Assembly (NCBI GenBank): GCA_001797365.1
Contig: MGPH01000059.1
Span: 34,493-79,669 of the forward strand
Reading direction: 5' to 3'
DNA: 45,177 nucleotides
From: Deltaproteobacteria bacterium GWA2_45_12
GTDB taxonomy: Bacteria; UBA10199
Shown in pieces: positions 19,770 through 27,861 of the stretch. The position numbers and the translations under genes were made by a program. The notes beneath the pieces were generated by a model. The model saw nothing but the letters and a program-made list of their open reading frames with translations, ran no database searches and had not been told where the DNA came from. Within the stretch, counting starts at the first letter, position 1. Each line of letters opens with the position of its first letter.

Positions 19770-20096
19770 TCACTCCACAGCAAGCGCTATTTTGAGGGAT
19801 GAATTGAGTTCTTCCATTATTTCGGGGGAAAGTGATCCTATGAAATGGGTGAGTGATGATTTGGGAAGGCTGACCAATTCGTCACAGTGAATGGAGCTGG
19901 AATGTTTGAGCCCTTCTTCGGTGCCAATGGCCACTTGGGTTGAAAGGCCGTCATAGCGGGAATAAACAGGGGCGCAAATGCAGGTTGAAAATTGGGACCC
20001 CAATAATGTGTTTCGACTAACAATGACGAATACACGGAATTTTTTCGGGTCTTGCTTGCCCGGTTTGTAAACCCTGTAGAGATCTCCTCGTTTCAT
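19770..20096 (-). CDS. MazF/PemK-family toxin
   Basis: MazF/PemK proteins are sequence-specific endoribonucleases that halt translation. The 108-residue product begins [27 protein letters not shown] with the conserved RGD(L/I)Y start and basic Arg in the first strand. It then has [14 protein letters not shown], a [23 protein letters not shown] segment and a C-terminal helix [10 protein letters not shown]. This order matches the PemK/MazF SH3-like barrel. It overlaps the antitoxin stop by ATGA, the usual antitoxin-first arrangement. It sits 100 bases from pheA and appears to be a self-contained insert in an otherwise housekeeping region. Confidence 0.85.
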   Translation of the reverse strand: MKRGDLYRVYKPGKQDPKKFRVFVIVSRNTLLGSQFSTCICAPVYSRYDGLSTQVAIGTEEGLKHSSSIHCDELVSLPKSSLTHFIGSLSPEIMEELNSSLKIALAVE

Positions 20097-20323
20097 AAAT
20101 CCACCTGGTAGCTAAGCGTATCTTCCGCCTCTTTGTTCAAAGCCCTGGCCTTCTTGTTGAGTATTTTTAAATCCCGACTTTCCCGAAGCGTTCGGGCCAT
20201 TTGTTCCAAAAAGGCAAGAACGGCCTTTTCAATGATTTCGGACCGGGTTTCGTCCTGCCCCAGGGCCCGATCGAGTCGACTTAAAACAGAAGAAGATAGT
20301 GTGATTGATGTCTTGACTTTCAT
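20093..20323 (-). CDS. Ribbon-helix-helix antitoxin
   Basis: This is the partner of the MazF-like toxin. The 76-residue protein begins [21 protein letters not shown], a ribbon-helix-helix DNA-binding start in which TSITLS is the beta strand, followed by two helices ([18 protein letters not shown]). A charged C-terminal tail (about 45-76) would wrap the toxin. I chose ATG 20323. An upstream ATG at 20341 is in frame but lies inside the palindromic operator. The neighbouring 22-base palindrome overlaps a promoter, suggesting autoregulation by the antitoxin or the complex, as is usual for such pairs. Confidence 0.82.
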   Translation of the reverse strand: MKVKTSITLSSSVLSRLDRALGQDETRSEIIEKAVLAFLEQMARTLRESRDLKILNKKARALNKEAEDTLSYQVDL

Positions 20324-20330
20324 ACCCCAC

Positions 20331-20352
20331 TTATACTCCAAATGGAGTATAA
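20331..20352. promoter_or_regulatory. Palindromic operator of the toxin-antitoxin operon
   Basis: TTATACTCCA and TGGAGTATAA are exact 10-base inverted repeats separated by two bases. The element lies 7 bases before the antitoxin ATG (20323) and overlaps the -10 of the candidate promoter. A ribbon-helix-helix dimer pair could bind these arms; binding is inferred from position and symmetry. Confidence 0.8.
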
Positions 20353-20373
20353 ATCAACAAAATTTTGCAACAA
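20346..20373 (-). promoter_or_regulatory. Candidate promoter of the toxin-antitoxin operon
   Basis: On the minus strand TTGTTG (20373-20368) is followed after 16 bases by TATACT (20351-20346). The -10 lies in one arm of the operator palindrome, so repressor binding would block it. Confidence 0.5.
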
Positions 20374-20417
20374 CTTTTTCCTTCCCCTTCCGATAAGTTA
20401 CCAAACCGGAAAAAACC

Positions 20418-21734
20418 ATGAGCTCCATCGTCTCCCAAATACAGGCCGCTTCGCGGGATTTTTTTGTCCCCCCATTCCAAGACTGGGTGGATCATGTTAC
20501 CCGTCCTGACGCCACACCCCTTGAACTTCTGCAAGCTTTTGAACATGGTCTTTATCTGGCGTTTGGTGGGCGGGAAGGGACCGAAGAAAGAAAAGAAATT
20601 TTAGGGACCTTTTCAATACGCATCGCTATAGATTTAGGCACTGAAACAAGACGGTTGGAGGCTCTCAAATCACACAAAGGCAAACCAACCCCCACTCAAA
20701 TAAGGGCCTTGGTACAATTAGGCGAAAACTTACGTGAATCAGCTGAAGGAATCCTTACGCAAATTAAAGTTTATTTGTCGCAAGCCGATGTTTGGCCTCT
20801 GCAACTTAAGGAGACCCTAAGCTACATCCGCACTTTATTGATTCGCATGCGCGATCATGAACCCATGCTCGGCCAGTTGACAGAACATCCAAAATTATTA
20901 AGCCCCTTGGAATTGGATTTTCCCGAATCTCCTATCGATTCGTTTGATGAAGATGTGATTGACAATGTCCTGCTTCAAAAATACACCGCACCCCTTTTCT
21001 TTTCCTGGCGGAATTTATTTACATGGCCCCCTCCTTCCTTTCGCAGAACAAACCATGTTGAAGTGAATCTAGCCACTATGGCAGCTCTGCTTGGAGGTCT
21101 TACCTTGAGTCAGGGAGATTTATGGATTGATTTAGGAACAGGGAATGGGGACACCCTATGCCAATTGGCCCGAAAATTTTCTATGGCCTCGTTTTTAGGT
21201 TTGGATCTGGATGAGTCCTTGAGTGTTCAAGAAGAAAAAACATTGGGACGTCCCCACGGACGTAACAATCCTAGCAATGCCACATATACAGTTTTAACCC
21301 AAACTCGCGGTGTGCCTGACTCATCTTCTTTTTATCAAGGTCTGCATGATACCTCGCTTCACACAGCAGGACGGCATGGAGCTCGAGTCAGTTCTATTTT
21401 TTACCCGTGCTCGACCGATGGAGATCAATTGGCGCACAGTGCCAAAAGCATGCTGGACACCAGTCTTGATGTTTTACAACCGGGAGGCCTTGGTTTTTTG
21501 GTCACTGAAGATCTCCATGTTTTGGCTGAATCTGTGGCTCATTTGGAGGAAAAAAGAGGGAAAATCACAACCCTTGCCTATGCGCCCCGTCCTTTTCATG
21601 GAAATCAATTACGGGAAATGGGCATAAAACCCTACCGTCCCTTTGCCTCCGAAATGGGAATTCGAGCCTCTAACCGTTTTGCCCGCGCAGGAACATTTAA
21701 TTGGGGATATATGATGGCTTTTCGGAGGGCGTGA
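20418..21734 (+). CDS. Class I SAM-dependent methyltransferase-like protein
   Basis: The 438-residue protein has a long N-terminal region (about 1-225) of no recognised family, then a Rossmann-type SAM-binding segment. That segment is LWIDLGTGNGDTLCQLARKF with GTGNG at 240-244, and the acidic residue in FLGLDLDES (D263) would contact the SAM ribose. A later strand, LDVLQPGGLGFLVTEDLH, fits the motif VI region. The C-terminus (about 395-438) is rich in Arg and Phe. The substrate is unknown. It is divergent from the toxin-antitoxin promoter and ends 16 bases before a REP-like palindrome. No clear Shine-Dalgarno was seen. Confidence 0.6.
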   Translation: MSSIVSQIQAASRDFFVPPFQDWVDHVTRPDATPLELLQAFEHGLYLAFGGREGTEERKEILGTFSIRIAIDLGTETRRLEALKSHKGKPTPTQIRALVQLGENLRESAEGILTQIKVYLSQADVWPLQLKETLSYIRTLLIRMRDHEPMLGQLTEHPKLLSPLELDFPESPIDSFDEDVIDNVLLQKYTAPLFFSWRNLFTWPPPSFRRTNHVEVNLATMAALLGGLTLSQGDLWIDLGTGNGDTLCQLARKFSMASFLGLDLDESLSVQEEKTLGRPHGRNNPSNATYTVLTQTRGVPDSSSFYQGLHDTSLHTAGRHGARVSSIFYPCSTDGDQLAHSAKSMLDTSLDVLQPGGLGFLVTEDLHVLAESVAHLEEKRGKITTLAYAPRPFHGNQLREMGIKPYRPFASEMGIRASNRFARAGTFNWGYMMAFRRA

Positions 21735-21750
21735 GGGAAAATTCATTATT

Positions 21751-21775
21751 GGGCGAATACAAGATTCGCCCCTAC
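21751..21775. repeat. REP-like palindrome
   Basis: GGGCGAAT (21751-21758) and ATTCGCCC (21764-21771) flank a 5-base loop, followed by CTAC (GTAG on the minus strand). It lies between the convergent ends of the methyltransferase-like gene and tRNA-Gly. Confidence 0.85.
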
Positions 21776-21778
21776 TAA

Positions 21779-21792
21779 CTCATTTAAATGAG
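21779..21792. repeat. Perfect 14-base palindrome at the tRNA-Gly 3' end
   Basis: CTCATTT and AAATGAG form a perfect palindrome that overlaps the tRNA-Gly 3' end by one base. It has no T-run, so a terminator role is doubtful; it could affect 3' processing. Confidence 0.45.
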
Positions 21793-21862
21793 CGGGAGAC
21801 GGGGCTCGAACCCGCGACCTCTTCGTTGGCAACGAAGAGCTCTACCACTGAGCTACTCCCGC
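21792..21862 (-). tRNA. tRNA-Gly (GCC)
   Basis: A 71-base cloverleaf was folded by hand on the minus strand. The acceptor stem is GCGGGAG with CTCCCGC. The D arm is GCTC/GAGC with loop AGTGGTA. The anticodon stem is CTTCG/CGAAG with loop TTGCCAA, giving anticodon GCC. The T arm is GCGGG TTCGAGC CCCGT. No CCA is encoded. It lies 88 bases downstream of rnr on the same strand. A TTGACA at 21949-21954 is a possible -35, but its -10 is weak. The gap before it also holds a short ATCCGCC/GGCGGAT hairpin (about 21865-21881). Confidence 0.95.
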
Positions 21863-21950
21863 AAATCCGCCGAAGGCGGATCGTGACCCGCGGCACAAGG
21901 CCGCAAGCACGAAAAAAGTTTTACCCCTTTAAAATAAAGACACCAACTTG

Positions 21951-24005
21951 TCAAACAGATGATGTGTGCCTTTTCTCCATCCCCAAATAAACCATCCGGT
22001 CCGCCACTGAAGTTTCCTTGATAAATACCCGCACTTTGTCCCCCACGCCGAAAGACTTTCTTCTTTTCCGGCCCACAAAACGGATATGTTTTTCGTCATA
22101 AATATAAAAATCATCGCTCATGTCACGCACATGCAACAGGCCTTCCACAAAATGGGGAATCAATTCGACAAACAGGCCAAACTTGACAATCCGCCGCACT
22201 TTCCCTTCAAAGACATTGTCCACATATTTTTCCATGAACCACACACGGTACAAATCAAACATTTCGCGTTCCGCCTCCATGGCCTCGCGCTCCCTGCGCG
22301 AGGACTGTGCAGCCATACCTTCCAGATCTTCAACAGACAGAAGCTTTGCCGCTCCATGCCGCTTGATCTCCGGCTTGGAAACATGTTTGGGACTATAGGA
22401 AACAACCCCCTCTTTGGAGGAATGCAGCAAAGTCTTTAATTGCCGATGCACCAACAGATCAGGATAACGCCGGATGGGCGAGGTGAAATGGGCATAGTTT
22501 CTTAAAGCCAGCCCAAAATGCCCCTTGTTCTTGGGCGAATAAGAAGCTTGTTTCATCGAACGCAACAAAACCTGACTGACCACATCAAACATGGGATGAG
22601 CATGGATGGACGCCAAAAAATGGGCAAAATCCTTGGGATGCCGCAGACGGTCCACATGCTTTTTAATGGAAAGCCCTTTCACAAATTTTTCAAATTCTTC
22701 CAGCTTGAAAGCATCCGGTTCTTCATGCACACGATAGATTTGGGGAATATGATTTTGCGCAAAATAAGTAGCCACAGCGACATTGGCGGCGATCATGAGT
22801 TCCTCGATAAGTAAATGGGCAAAGAACCTCTCCGTCTTGCTAATGGCCATCATTTGGCCGGCTTCATCATAAATAACTTTCGCTTCCGGCAAATCAAATT
22901 CAATGGCTCCCCTGTCCTTGCGAAGTTTGATGAGCAAATCGGCCACTTCCTTCATCGCCTTGATGCTTTCAATGATTTTGGGTTGAAAACGGGTTTGATG
23001 AAAATGGGAATCAAGCGCTTTTTGCACCTCGGTATAAGTCGCGCGATGCCAGCTGTTCATAACCGCTTCATACAAACGAACATGAAGCGGGGTGGCATCC
23101 GGGCCAAATTCAATTTCGCAACAGAGAACCAGCCGATCTTCATTGGGCCTTAAGCTGCAAAGATGGTTGGAAAGTTTTTCAGGAAGCATGGGCACACAGA
23201 AATCGGAAAAATAAACAGAGGTGCCACGCTTGAAGGCCTCGGCATTAAGTGGTTTCCCAAGCCTTACATAATGGGCCACATCGGCAATGCAAACATAGAG
23301 AAGATAATTTTTCCCTTTTTTGGTGGCATAAACAGCATCATCAAAATCACGGGCCGTTTCTCCGTCAATGGTGATAAGCGGAATTTTCCGCAAATCAATT
23401 CGTTTTAAAACTTCATGTTCATCAAGAGAATCACTTAATAATTTTGATTCGTGCTCAACGGCGGAGGGAAACTCGCGCTCGATGGCATGCTTGGCCAAAA
23501 TGGAGGCGATTTCCGTGTTTTTTTCAAGGGGAGCCCCCAACACTTCAACCACCTGCCCCGTCATGGGGTTTGAAAAGGCCCCCGCATCATCAATTTCAAC
23601 CAAAACCCGTTTGCCAACAAGGGACGATTTGAGATTTTTCCCCGAAACAACCATGACGATGTCGGTTGAATAATCATGGTTCACAACGAAAAAAACACGC
23701 CCCTTTTGTTCCAAGGTTCCGATCCAGCGTTTGCGGCCACGTTCGACAACCCGTAGAATGCGGCCTTCCCGGCGCAGATCACCCGGGGTCGCCCAAACAT
23801 CCACTTCAACTTTATCATCGGGCAGCCCCCCGTTAATAAAGCGCGGAGGAATAAAAACATCGGGTTCATCGGGGTTATCAGGCAGAACAAAACCATACCC
23901 ATCACGATGCAGTTTTAAGCTGCCGACAAGTTTTTTCTGGCTAGATTTTTCAGGTTTAGGTGAATGTATTTTTTTTTGACGAGAAAAATGGTGTTTTGAT
24001 TTCAT
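21951..24005 (-). CDS. rnr: Ribonuclease R
   Basis: RNase R is a processive 3'-5' exoribonuclease that degrades structured RNA in mRNA turnover, rRNA quality control and trans-translation. The 684-residue product begins with a basic tail (1-25), then cold-shock-type RNA-binding domains (LVGSLKLHRDGYGFVLPDN, DVFIPPR). The RNB catalytic domain has ITIDGETARDFDDAVY, with D214, D220, D222 and D223 as metal ligands. FTSPIRRYPDLLVHRQL follows, and the C-terminal S1 domain starts EGKVRRIVKFGLFVEL. It is shorter than E. coli RNase R (about 800 residues), chiefly for lack of the N-terminal helix-turn-helix domain and C-terminal Lys-rich tail. It ends about 90 bases upstream of tRNA-Gly. Confidence 0.95.
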   Translation of the reverse strand: MKSKHHFSRQKKIHSPKPEKSSQKKLVGSLKLHRDGYGFVLPDNPDEPDVFIPPRFINGGLPDDKVEVDVWATPGDLRREGRILRVVERGRKRWIGTLEQKGRVFFVVNHDYSTDIVMVVSGKNLKSSLVGKRVLVEIDDAGAFSNPMTGQVVEVLGAPLEKNTEIASILAKHAIEREFPSAVEHESKLLSDSLDEHEVLKRIDLRKIPLITIDGETARDFDDAVYATKKGKNYLLYVCIADVAHYVRLGKPLNAEAFKRGTSVYFSDFCVPMLPEKLSNHLCSLRPNEDRLVLCCEIEFGPDATPLHVRLYEAVMNSWHRATYTEVQKALDSHFHQTRFQPKIIESIKAMKEVADLLIKLRKDRGAIEFDLPEAKVIYDEAGQMMAISKTERFFAHLLIEELMIAANVAVATYFAQNHIPQIYRVHEEPDAFKLEEFEKFVKGLSIKKHVDRLRHPKDFAHFLASIHAHPMFDVVSQVLLRSMKQASYSPKNKGHFGLALRNYAHFTSPIRRYPDLLVHRQLKTLLHSSKEGVVSYSPKHVSKPEIKRHGAAKLLSVEDLEGMAAQSSRREREAMEAEREMFDLYRVWFMEKYVDNVFEGKVRRIVKFGLFVELIPHFVEGLLHVRDMSDDFYIYDEKHIRFVGRKRRKSFGVGDKVRVFIKETSVADRMVYLGMEKRHTSSV

Positions 24006-24051
24006 GATTTATGTGGAAGGCAAAAGTTGGTTTTTTTATACTTTGTATTAG

Positions 24052-24191
24052 CAGTCTGTTGATAAAGTCCCATTTCATGGTTCGACGGAGCTCACCATGT
24101 CCTATAGGTAATTGAAAAATAATGGACACCCTGCTTGCCCGCCTCTGGAGGGAGCTTGTCGAAGGGTCAATTTGAGTTTATCAACAGACTG
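24052..24191. mobile_element. Putative MITE-like element
   Basis: A 140-base segment is bounded by perfect 15-base terminal inverted repeats, CAGTCTGTTGATAAA (24052-24066) and TTTATCAACAGACTG (24177-24191). It is flanked by the direct repeat TTAG (24048-24051 and 24192-24195), a likely target duplication. No coding region fits inside. The interior holds CATGGT/ACCATG and other short inverted segments. It sits between rnr and tRNA-Leu. The element family is not recognised and the 4-base duplication could be chance. Confidence 0.7.
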
Positions 24192-24246
24192 TTAGTTTGT
24201 TCAACATTTGCTTTGCAAGTTTTCCTTCCGTGTATCGTGTATCGGA

Positions 24247-24270
24247 ACAAATTTGCTACCGCAAATTTGT
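24247..24270. repeat. Hairpin directly 3' of tRNA-Leu
   Basis: ACAAATTTGC (24247-24256) and GCAAATTTGT (24261-24270) form a perfect 10-base inverted repeat with a 4-base loop, starting right after the mature 3' end of the minus-strand tRNA. No T-run follows. It could serve as a processing or stability stem. Confidence 0.65.
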
Positions 24271-24353
24271 GCGCGAGGGGGGAATTGAACCCCCACAGCC
24301 TTGCGGCCGCTAGAACCTGAATCTAGTGCGTCTGCCAGTTCCGCCACTCGCGC
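24271..24353 (-). tRNA. tRNA-Leu (CAG)
   Basis: An 83-base class II tRNA was folded by hand on the minus strand. The acceptor stem is GCGCGAG/CTCGCGC. The anticodon arm is CTAGA TTCAGGT TCTAG, giving anticodon CAG. A variable arm, GCGGCCGCAAGGCTG, follows, and the T arm is GGGGG TTCAATT CCCCC. No CCA is encoded. A good promoter (24375-24403) precedes it and a perfect hairpin follows at 24247-24270. Confidence 0.95.
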
Positions 24354-24374
24354 TTTTTAAAAAAGTGGTTTTTC

Positions 24375-24403
24375 TTTATAGGATGGATCCTCGGGCAAAT
24401 CAA
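24375..24403 (-). promoter_or_regulatory. sigma70-like promoter of tRNA-Leu
   Basis: On the minus strand TTGATT (24403-24398) is followed after 17 bases by TATAAA (24380-24375). The start would fall near 24368, about 15 bases before the mature tRNA. Confidence 0.7.
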
Positions 24404-24479
24404 TTCTTAATTCAAAAGGCTACCGACACGCCAAATTCCTTGTCCCCCTTTAGGCGACTATGTTAAAAGAATTGGTTTC

Positions 24480-27101
24480 ATGAGAAGGAAAAAATCAAAT
24501 TCAAATGCAAGGCAGCTTACTAAATTGGTCAGGGGAATCATCTATGGCATCCTGGCTTTTTTTGTATTTCTTCTCATCAGTTTTACAGGTCTTATTGCCT
24601 ACTATCGAAACGATCTTCCCAAACTAGACACTCTTCAAGACTACAATCCTCCCGTTGTTTCCGAAGTTTACGATAAAAACGAAAGCAAGATCGGCGAATT
24701 CTGGACGGAGAAAAGAATCTTGCTCAAACCGGAAGAACTTCCCAAAGTGGCCATTCAGGCTGTTGTGGCCGGTGAAGATGACCGGTTTTATGATCACAAG
24801 GGAATTGACTATTGGGGTATCGCCCGCGCCATGCTCGAAAACCTGAAAGCCGGCCACGTTGTCCAAGGGGGCTCCACCATCACCCAACAAGTCACCAAAT
24901 CCCTTCTTTTGACTCGTGAACGCACCTTCGAACGCAAGATAAAAGAAGCCATGCTTGCCACCGAAATTGAAAAAAAATTCAGCAAGAATGAAATTTTATA
25001 TCTTTATTTGAATCAGACATTCTTTGGGAACCGTGCCTACGGCATTGAAGCGGCAGCCCAAAATTATTTTCACAAATCAGCCAAGGAGCTAAACATTGCC
25101 GAGGCCGCCCTGATTGCAGGTTTGGCCAAGGCCCCTTCCACCTATTCCCCCCTGACCAATTCCAAAATGGCCAAAAACCGTCAGGAATACATTATCGACC
25201 GGATGTATGCCGTGGGCTATATCACCAAAGAACAAGCCAAAACAGCCAAACAGGCCCATCTTACCGTTTACAAGGCGGGCACAGACAAGGAATATAACAA
25301 TCAATATGCCCCATGGTTTACCGAATATGTCCGCAGAACCATTCAGGCCAAATATGGCGAGCAGGTTCCCTATACTCATGGGCTTAAAATTTACACCACT
25401 CTTGATTTGAAAATGCAACAAGCTGCTGACAAAGCCGTTTCAAGAGGTTTGGCCGAATTAGATAAACGGGAGGGTTATTCTGGCCCATTGCAAAAACTCG
25501 ACTCAGAAGACTCTATCCGTAATTTCACAAAAAAAGAACAACTACGCCTTACTCGTGAAAACCCAAACTGGGATTTTATGCACCCGCTTCCCGACGACGA
25601 AATCCTGAAAACAAAAGCTCCCTTAGCTCCCAACACTTACTATAAAGCGGTGGTCACAAAACTTGATTCTCAAGGGCAAACCGTAAATGTTTTGGTTGGA
25701 AATATTTCCGGTTTGATACGTGTCCACGACTACAAATGGGCCCGTAAGCGAAATCTCAACTCAGCAGGTTATGATGACGCCACCTATGTAAAAGATCCCA
25801 AGGGGACTTTTTACCAAGGAGATGTTATTTGGGTTAAATTAAAGGAACCTTCCGAAAAGGAATATCAGGAAAAGGGCTATGCCAAAGGACAAACCTACTT
25901 CAGCCTGGAACAAATTCCTGAAGCTGAAAGTGCCCTTTTTTCCTATGATCAACACACCGGGTTTGTCAAAGCCATGGTGGGAGGAAAAGATTTTTCAAAA
26001 AGTGAATACAACCGGGCGATGCAGGCCTTCAGGCAAACAGGCTCGGTTTTCAAACCCCTTTTATATTCAGCCGCCCTCGACAAAGGCTACACGCCTGAAA
26101 CCATCATTGATGATTCTCCCATTTATTATGAATATCTCCCCGGAAAATTTTGGTCCCCTCAAAATTATGGAGGTGAATACAAGGGCCCCACTCCTTTCAG
26201 GAACGGGCTCGTTTTTTCGCGAAACATTGTTTCCGTACGTATTCTCATGGACATCGGTGTTGAATATATAGATGCCTATGCCCGAAAACTGGGAGTCGAG
26301 TCCCCCATTCAAAAATATTATGCCATGGCCTTGGGAGCCAACGACATGCGCCTTTTTGAAGTAAGCCGTGCCTTTGGAGTATTTGCAACAGGAGGTGTTT
26401 TGCCCGATCTTGTTTTTATCACCAAAATTGTTGATCGTTATGGAAATACACTTGAAGAATACGTTCCCAAGGAAAGAATCGCTTTTAATGCACAGCCAAA
26501 AAAGGAAGCTCCTGTCGTAAACCCTGCCCCTGACGACACCGCCGAACCTGTTAAAGTGAAAGTACAACTTGACCCGAACCGCTTGAAGGAAGGTGAGGAA
26601 TGGATCAAAAAAGACAAACTCACCTTAAGTGATATCGAAAAACAAATACTTTACGGAAATTATATCCCCCAAGGATATGCCATTTCTCCAAAGACCGCTT
26701 ACACCATGATGCATTTGATGAATGACGTCGTCAATTTTGGAACGGGATACAAAGTCAAAGAACTTAAAAGACCCGCCGCAGGAAAAACAGGAACCACCAA
26801 TGAAGAATCGGACACATGGTTTGTCGGGTTTACCCCTGAACTATTTGCCGGGGTCTGGGTGGGTTTTGACCAGGTCAAAAAAATCGGTTCCCGTGAAACG
26901 GGCGGGAAAACCGCCGCTCCCATTTTTTTGTATTATATGCAAGAAGCTCTCAAAGATATTCCCGTGACCGAGTTTGTATATCCCAAAGAAGTTGAGCTTG
27001 AACAATTTGATGTCCCGCTGGGCGCAGGAACAGATGATGCTGAAGCCGGTGGCATGTCAAATACGGGAAGTGGTGCGGATTTTTTCATGCATGATTTTTA
27101 A
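24480..27101 (+). CDS. mrcA: Penicillin-binding protein 1A (class A PBP)
   Basis: PBP1A polymerises lipid II into glycan and cross-links the stem peptides. The 873-residue protein has a basic N-terminus and one membrane anchor (about 20-42). The GT51 domain has the catalytic Glu in AGEDDRFYDHKGID (E99) and GGSTITQQVTKSL, EKKFSKNEILYLYLNQTFFG, and AEAALIAGLAKAPSTYSP. The transpeptidase domain carries S522-V-F-K525 (QTGSVFKPL), S580-R-N582 and K769-T-G771. An OB-like insert (about 385-470) separates the two, as in Gram-negative PBP1A. The tail after residue 840 is Gly/Asp-rich and probably disordered. The ATG at 24480 lacks a clear Shine-Dalgarno. It ends 25 bases before a nucleotidyltransferase gene. 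Confidence 0.96.
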   Translation: MRRKKSNSNARQLTKLVRGIIYGILAFFVFLLISFTGLIAYYRNDLPKLDTLQDYNPPVVSEVYDKNESKIGEFWTEKRILLKPEELPKVAIQAVVAGEDDRFYDHKGIDYWGIARAMLENLKAGHVVQGGSTITQQVTKSLLLTRERTFERKIKEAMLATEIEKKFSKNEILYLYLNQTFFGNRAYGIEAAAQNYFHKSAKELNIAEAALIAGLAKAPSTYSPLTNSKMAKNRQEYIIDRMYAVGYITKEQAKTAKQAHLTVYKAGTDKEYNNQYAPWFTEYVRRTIQAKYGEQVPYTHGLKIYTTLDLKMQQAADKAVSRGLAELDKREGYSGPLQKLDSEDSIRNFTKKEQLRLTRENPNWDFMHPLPDDEILKTKAPLAPNTYYKAVVTKLDSQGQTVNVLVGNISGLIRVHDYKWARKRNLNSAGYDDATYVKDPKGTFYQGDVIWVKLKEPSEKEYQEKGYAKGQTYFSLEQIPEAESALFSYDQHTGFVKAMVGGKDFSKSEYNRAMQAFRQTGSVFKPLLYSAALDKGYTPETIIDDSPIYYEYLPGKFWSPQNYGGEYKGPTPFRNGLVFSRNIVSVRILMDIGVEYIDAYARKLGVESPIQKYYAMALGANDMRLFEVSRAFGVFATGGVLPDLVFITKIVDRYGNTLEEYVPKERIAFNAQPKKEAPVVNPAPDDTAEPVKVKVQLDPNRLKEGEEWIKKDKLTLSDIEKQILYGNYIPQGYAISPKTAYTMMHLMNDVVNFGTGYKVKELKRPAAGKTGTTNEESDTWFVGFTPELFAGVWVGFDQVKKIGSRETGGKTAAPIFLYYMQEALKDIPVTEFVYPKEVELEQFDVPLGAGTDDAEAGGMSNTGSGADFFMHDF

Positions 27102-27126
27102 ATCGGGGGTTCCCCACCAAGATAAA

Positions 27127-27861
27127 ATGAATTACACAACCATCATTCTTGCTGCAGGCATGGGAACTAGACTCCATCCTCTTACACTTAATAAACCCAA
27201 ATGCCTTCTTGAAATAGCGGGAGAATCTTTTATTTCAAGGACCATTAAAACCTGTCTGAACCATCACATCAAAAAATTCATCATTGTCCTTGGTTTTGAG
27301 GCGGAACAGATTAGCCAACATATCCACAATACTTATCCAAACCTGCCCGTTCAGTTTGTCATCAATAAAAAATATAACGAAACCAATACGGGCTATTCCC
27401 TATTCCTGGCTTTAAAACAACTCACCGGATCTTTTGTCCTATTTGATGGCGACCTATTGTTTGATCCAAAACTTTTGAATCTTTGCCTTGAAACAGACTC
27501 CAAAAATGCCATGGTGACAGATATACGCATCGAGCGCCTGGATGAAGAAGCTCTTAAAGCACGCGCCAACGCAGACAATGCCATCATTGAGCTGGGGAAA
27601 AAAATTCCTTTATCCAAAGCCCATGGTGAGTTCATTGGTTTATGTCGTTTTTCAGAAAAAAATGCCCTCACTTTAAGATCAATGATGGAAACCACTTTTG
27701 CCAACTCTTCAAACAACCAGCTTTATTATGAGGATGTGATATCCAACTCGCTGGATAAATATGAAAAAGTGGCCCTTGTTCCCACAAAAGATTATCTATG
27801 GTCGGAAGTGGATACATTGGAAGATCTTGAACACATCCGATTAAATTGGAACCTTGCATGA
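27127..27861 (+). CDS. Nucleotidyltransferase (sugar- or alcohol-phosphate type)
   Basis: The 244-residue protein has the nucleotidyltransferase signature at its start, IILAAGMGTRLHPLTLNKPKCLLEI (6-30), the phosphate-binding loop. The metal-binding Asp follows in FVLFDGDLLFD, and the second conserved acidic segment near the end is LWSEVDTLEDLEHI. Such enzymes make NDP-sugars, CDP-choline or CDP-inositol. The next gene encodes a CDP-alcohol phosphatidyltransferase overlapping by ATGA, so a CDP-activated polyol or choline is the reasonable guess (inference). I chose the ATG at 27127. The upstream part of the open frame overlaps the PBP1A coding sequence and has no family match. Confidence 0.82.
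   Translation: MNYTTIILAAGMGTRLHPLTLNKPKCLLEIAGESFISRTIKTCLNHHIKKFIIVLGFEAEQISQHIHNTYPNLPVQFVINKKYNETNTGYSLFLALKQLTGSFVLFDGDLLFDPKLLNLCLETDSKNAMVTDIRIERLDEEALKARANADNAIIELGKKIPLSKAHGEFIGLCRFSEKNALTLRSMMETTFANSSNNQLYYEDVISNSLDKYEKVALVPTKDYLWSEVDTLEDLEHIRLNWNLA

Noticed and set aside
21926-21954. tRNA-Gly promoter with TTGACA at 21949
   Set aside because: The -35 is good, but every -10 at a 15-17 base spacing (TTTAAA, TTAAAG, TAAAGG) is weak, so I did not list it as a feature.
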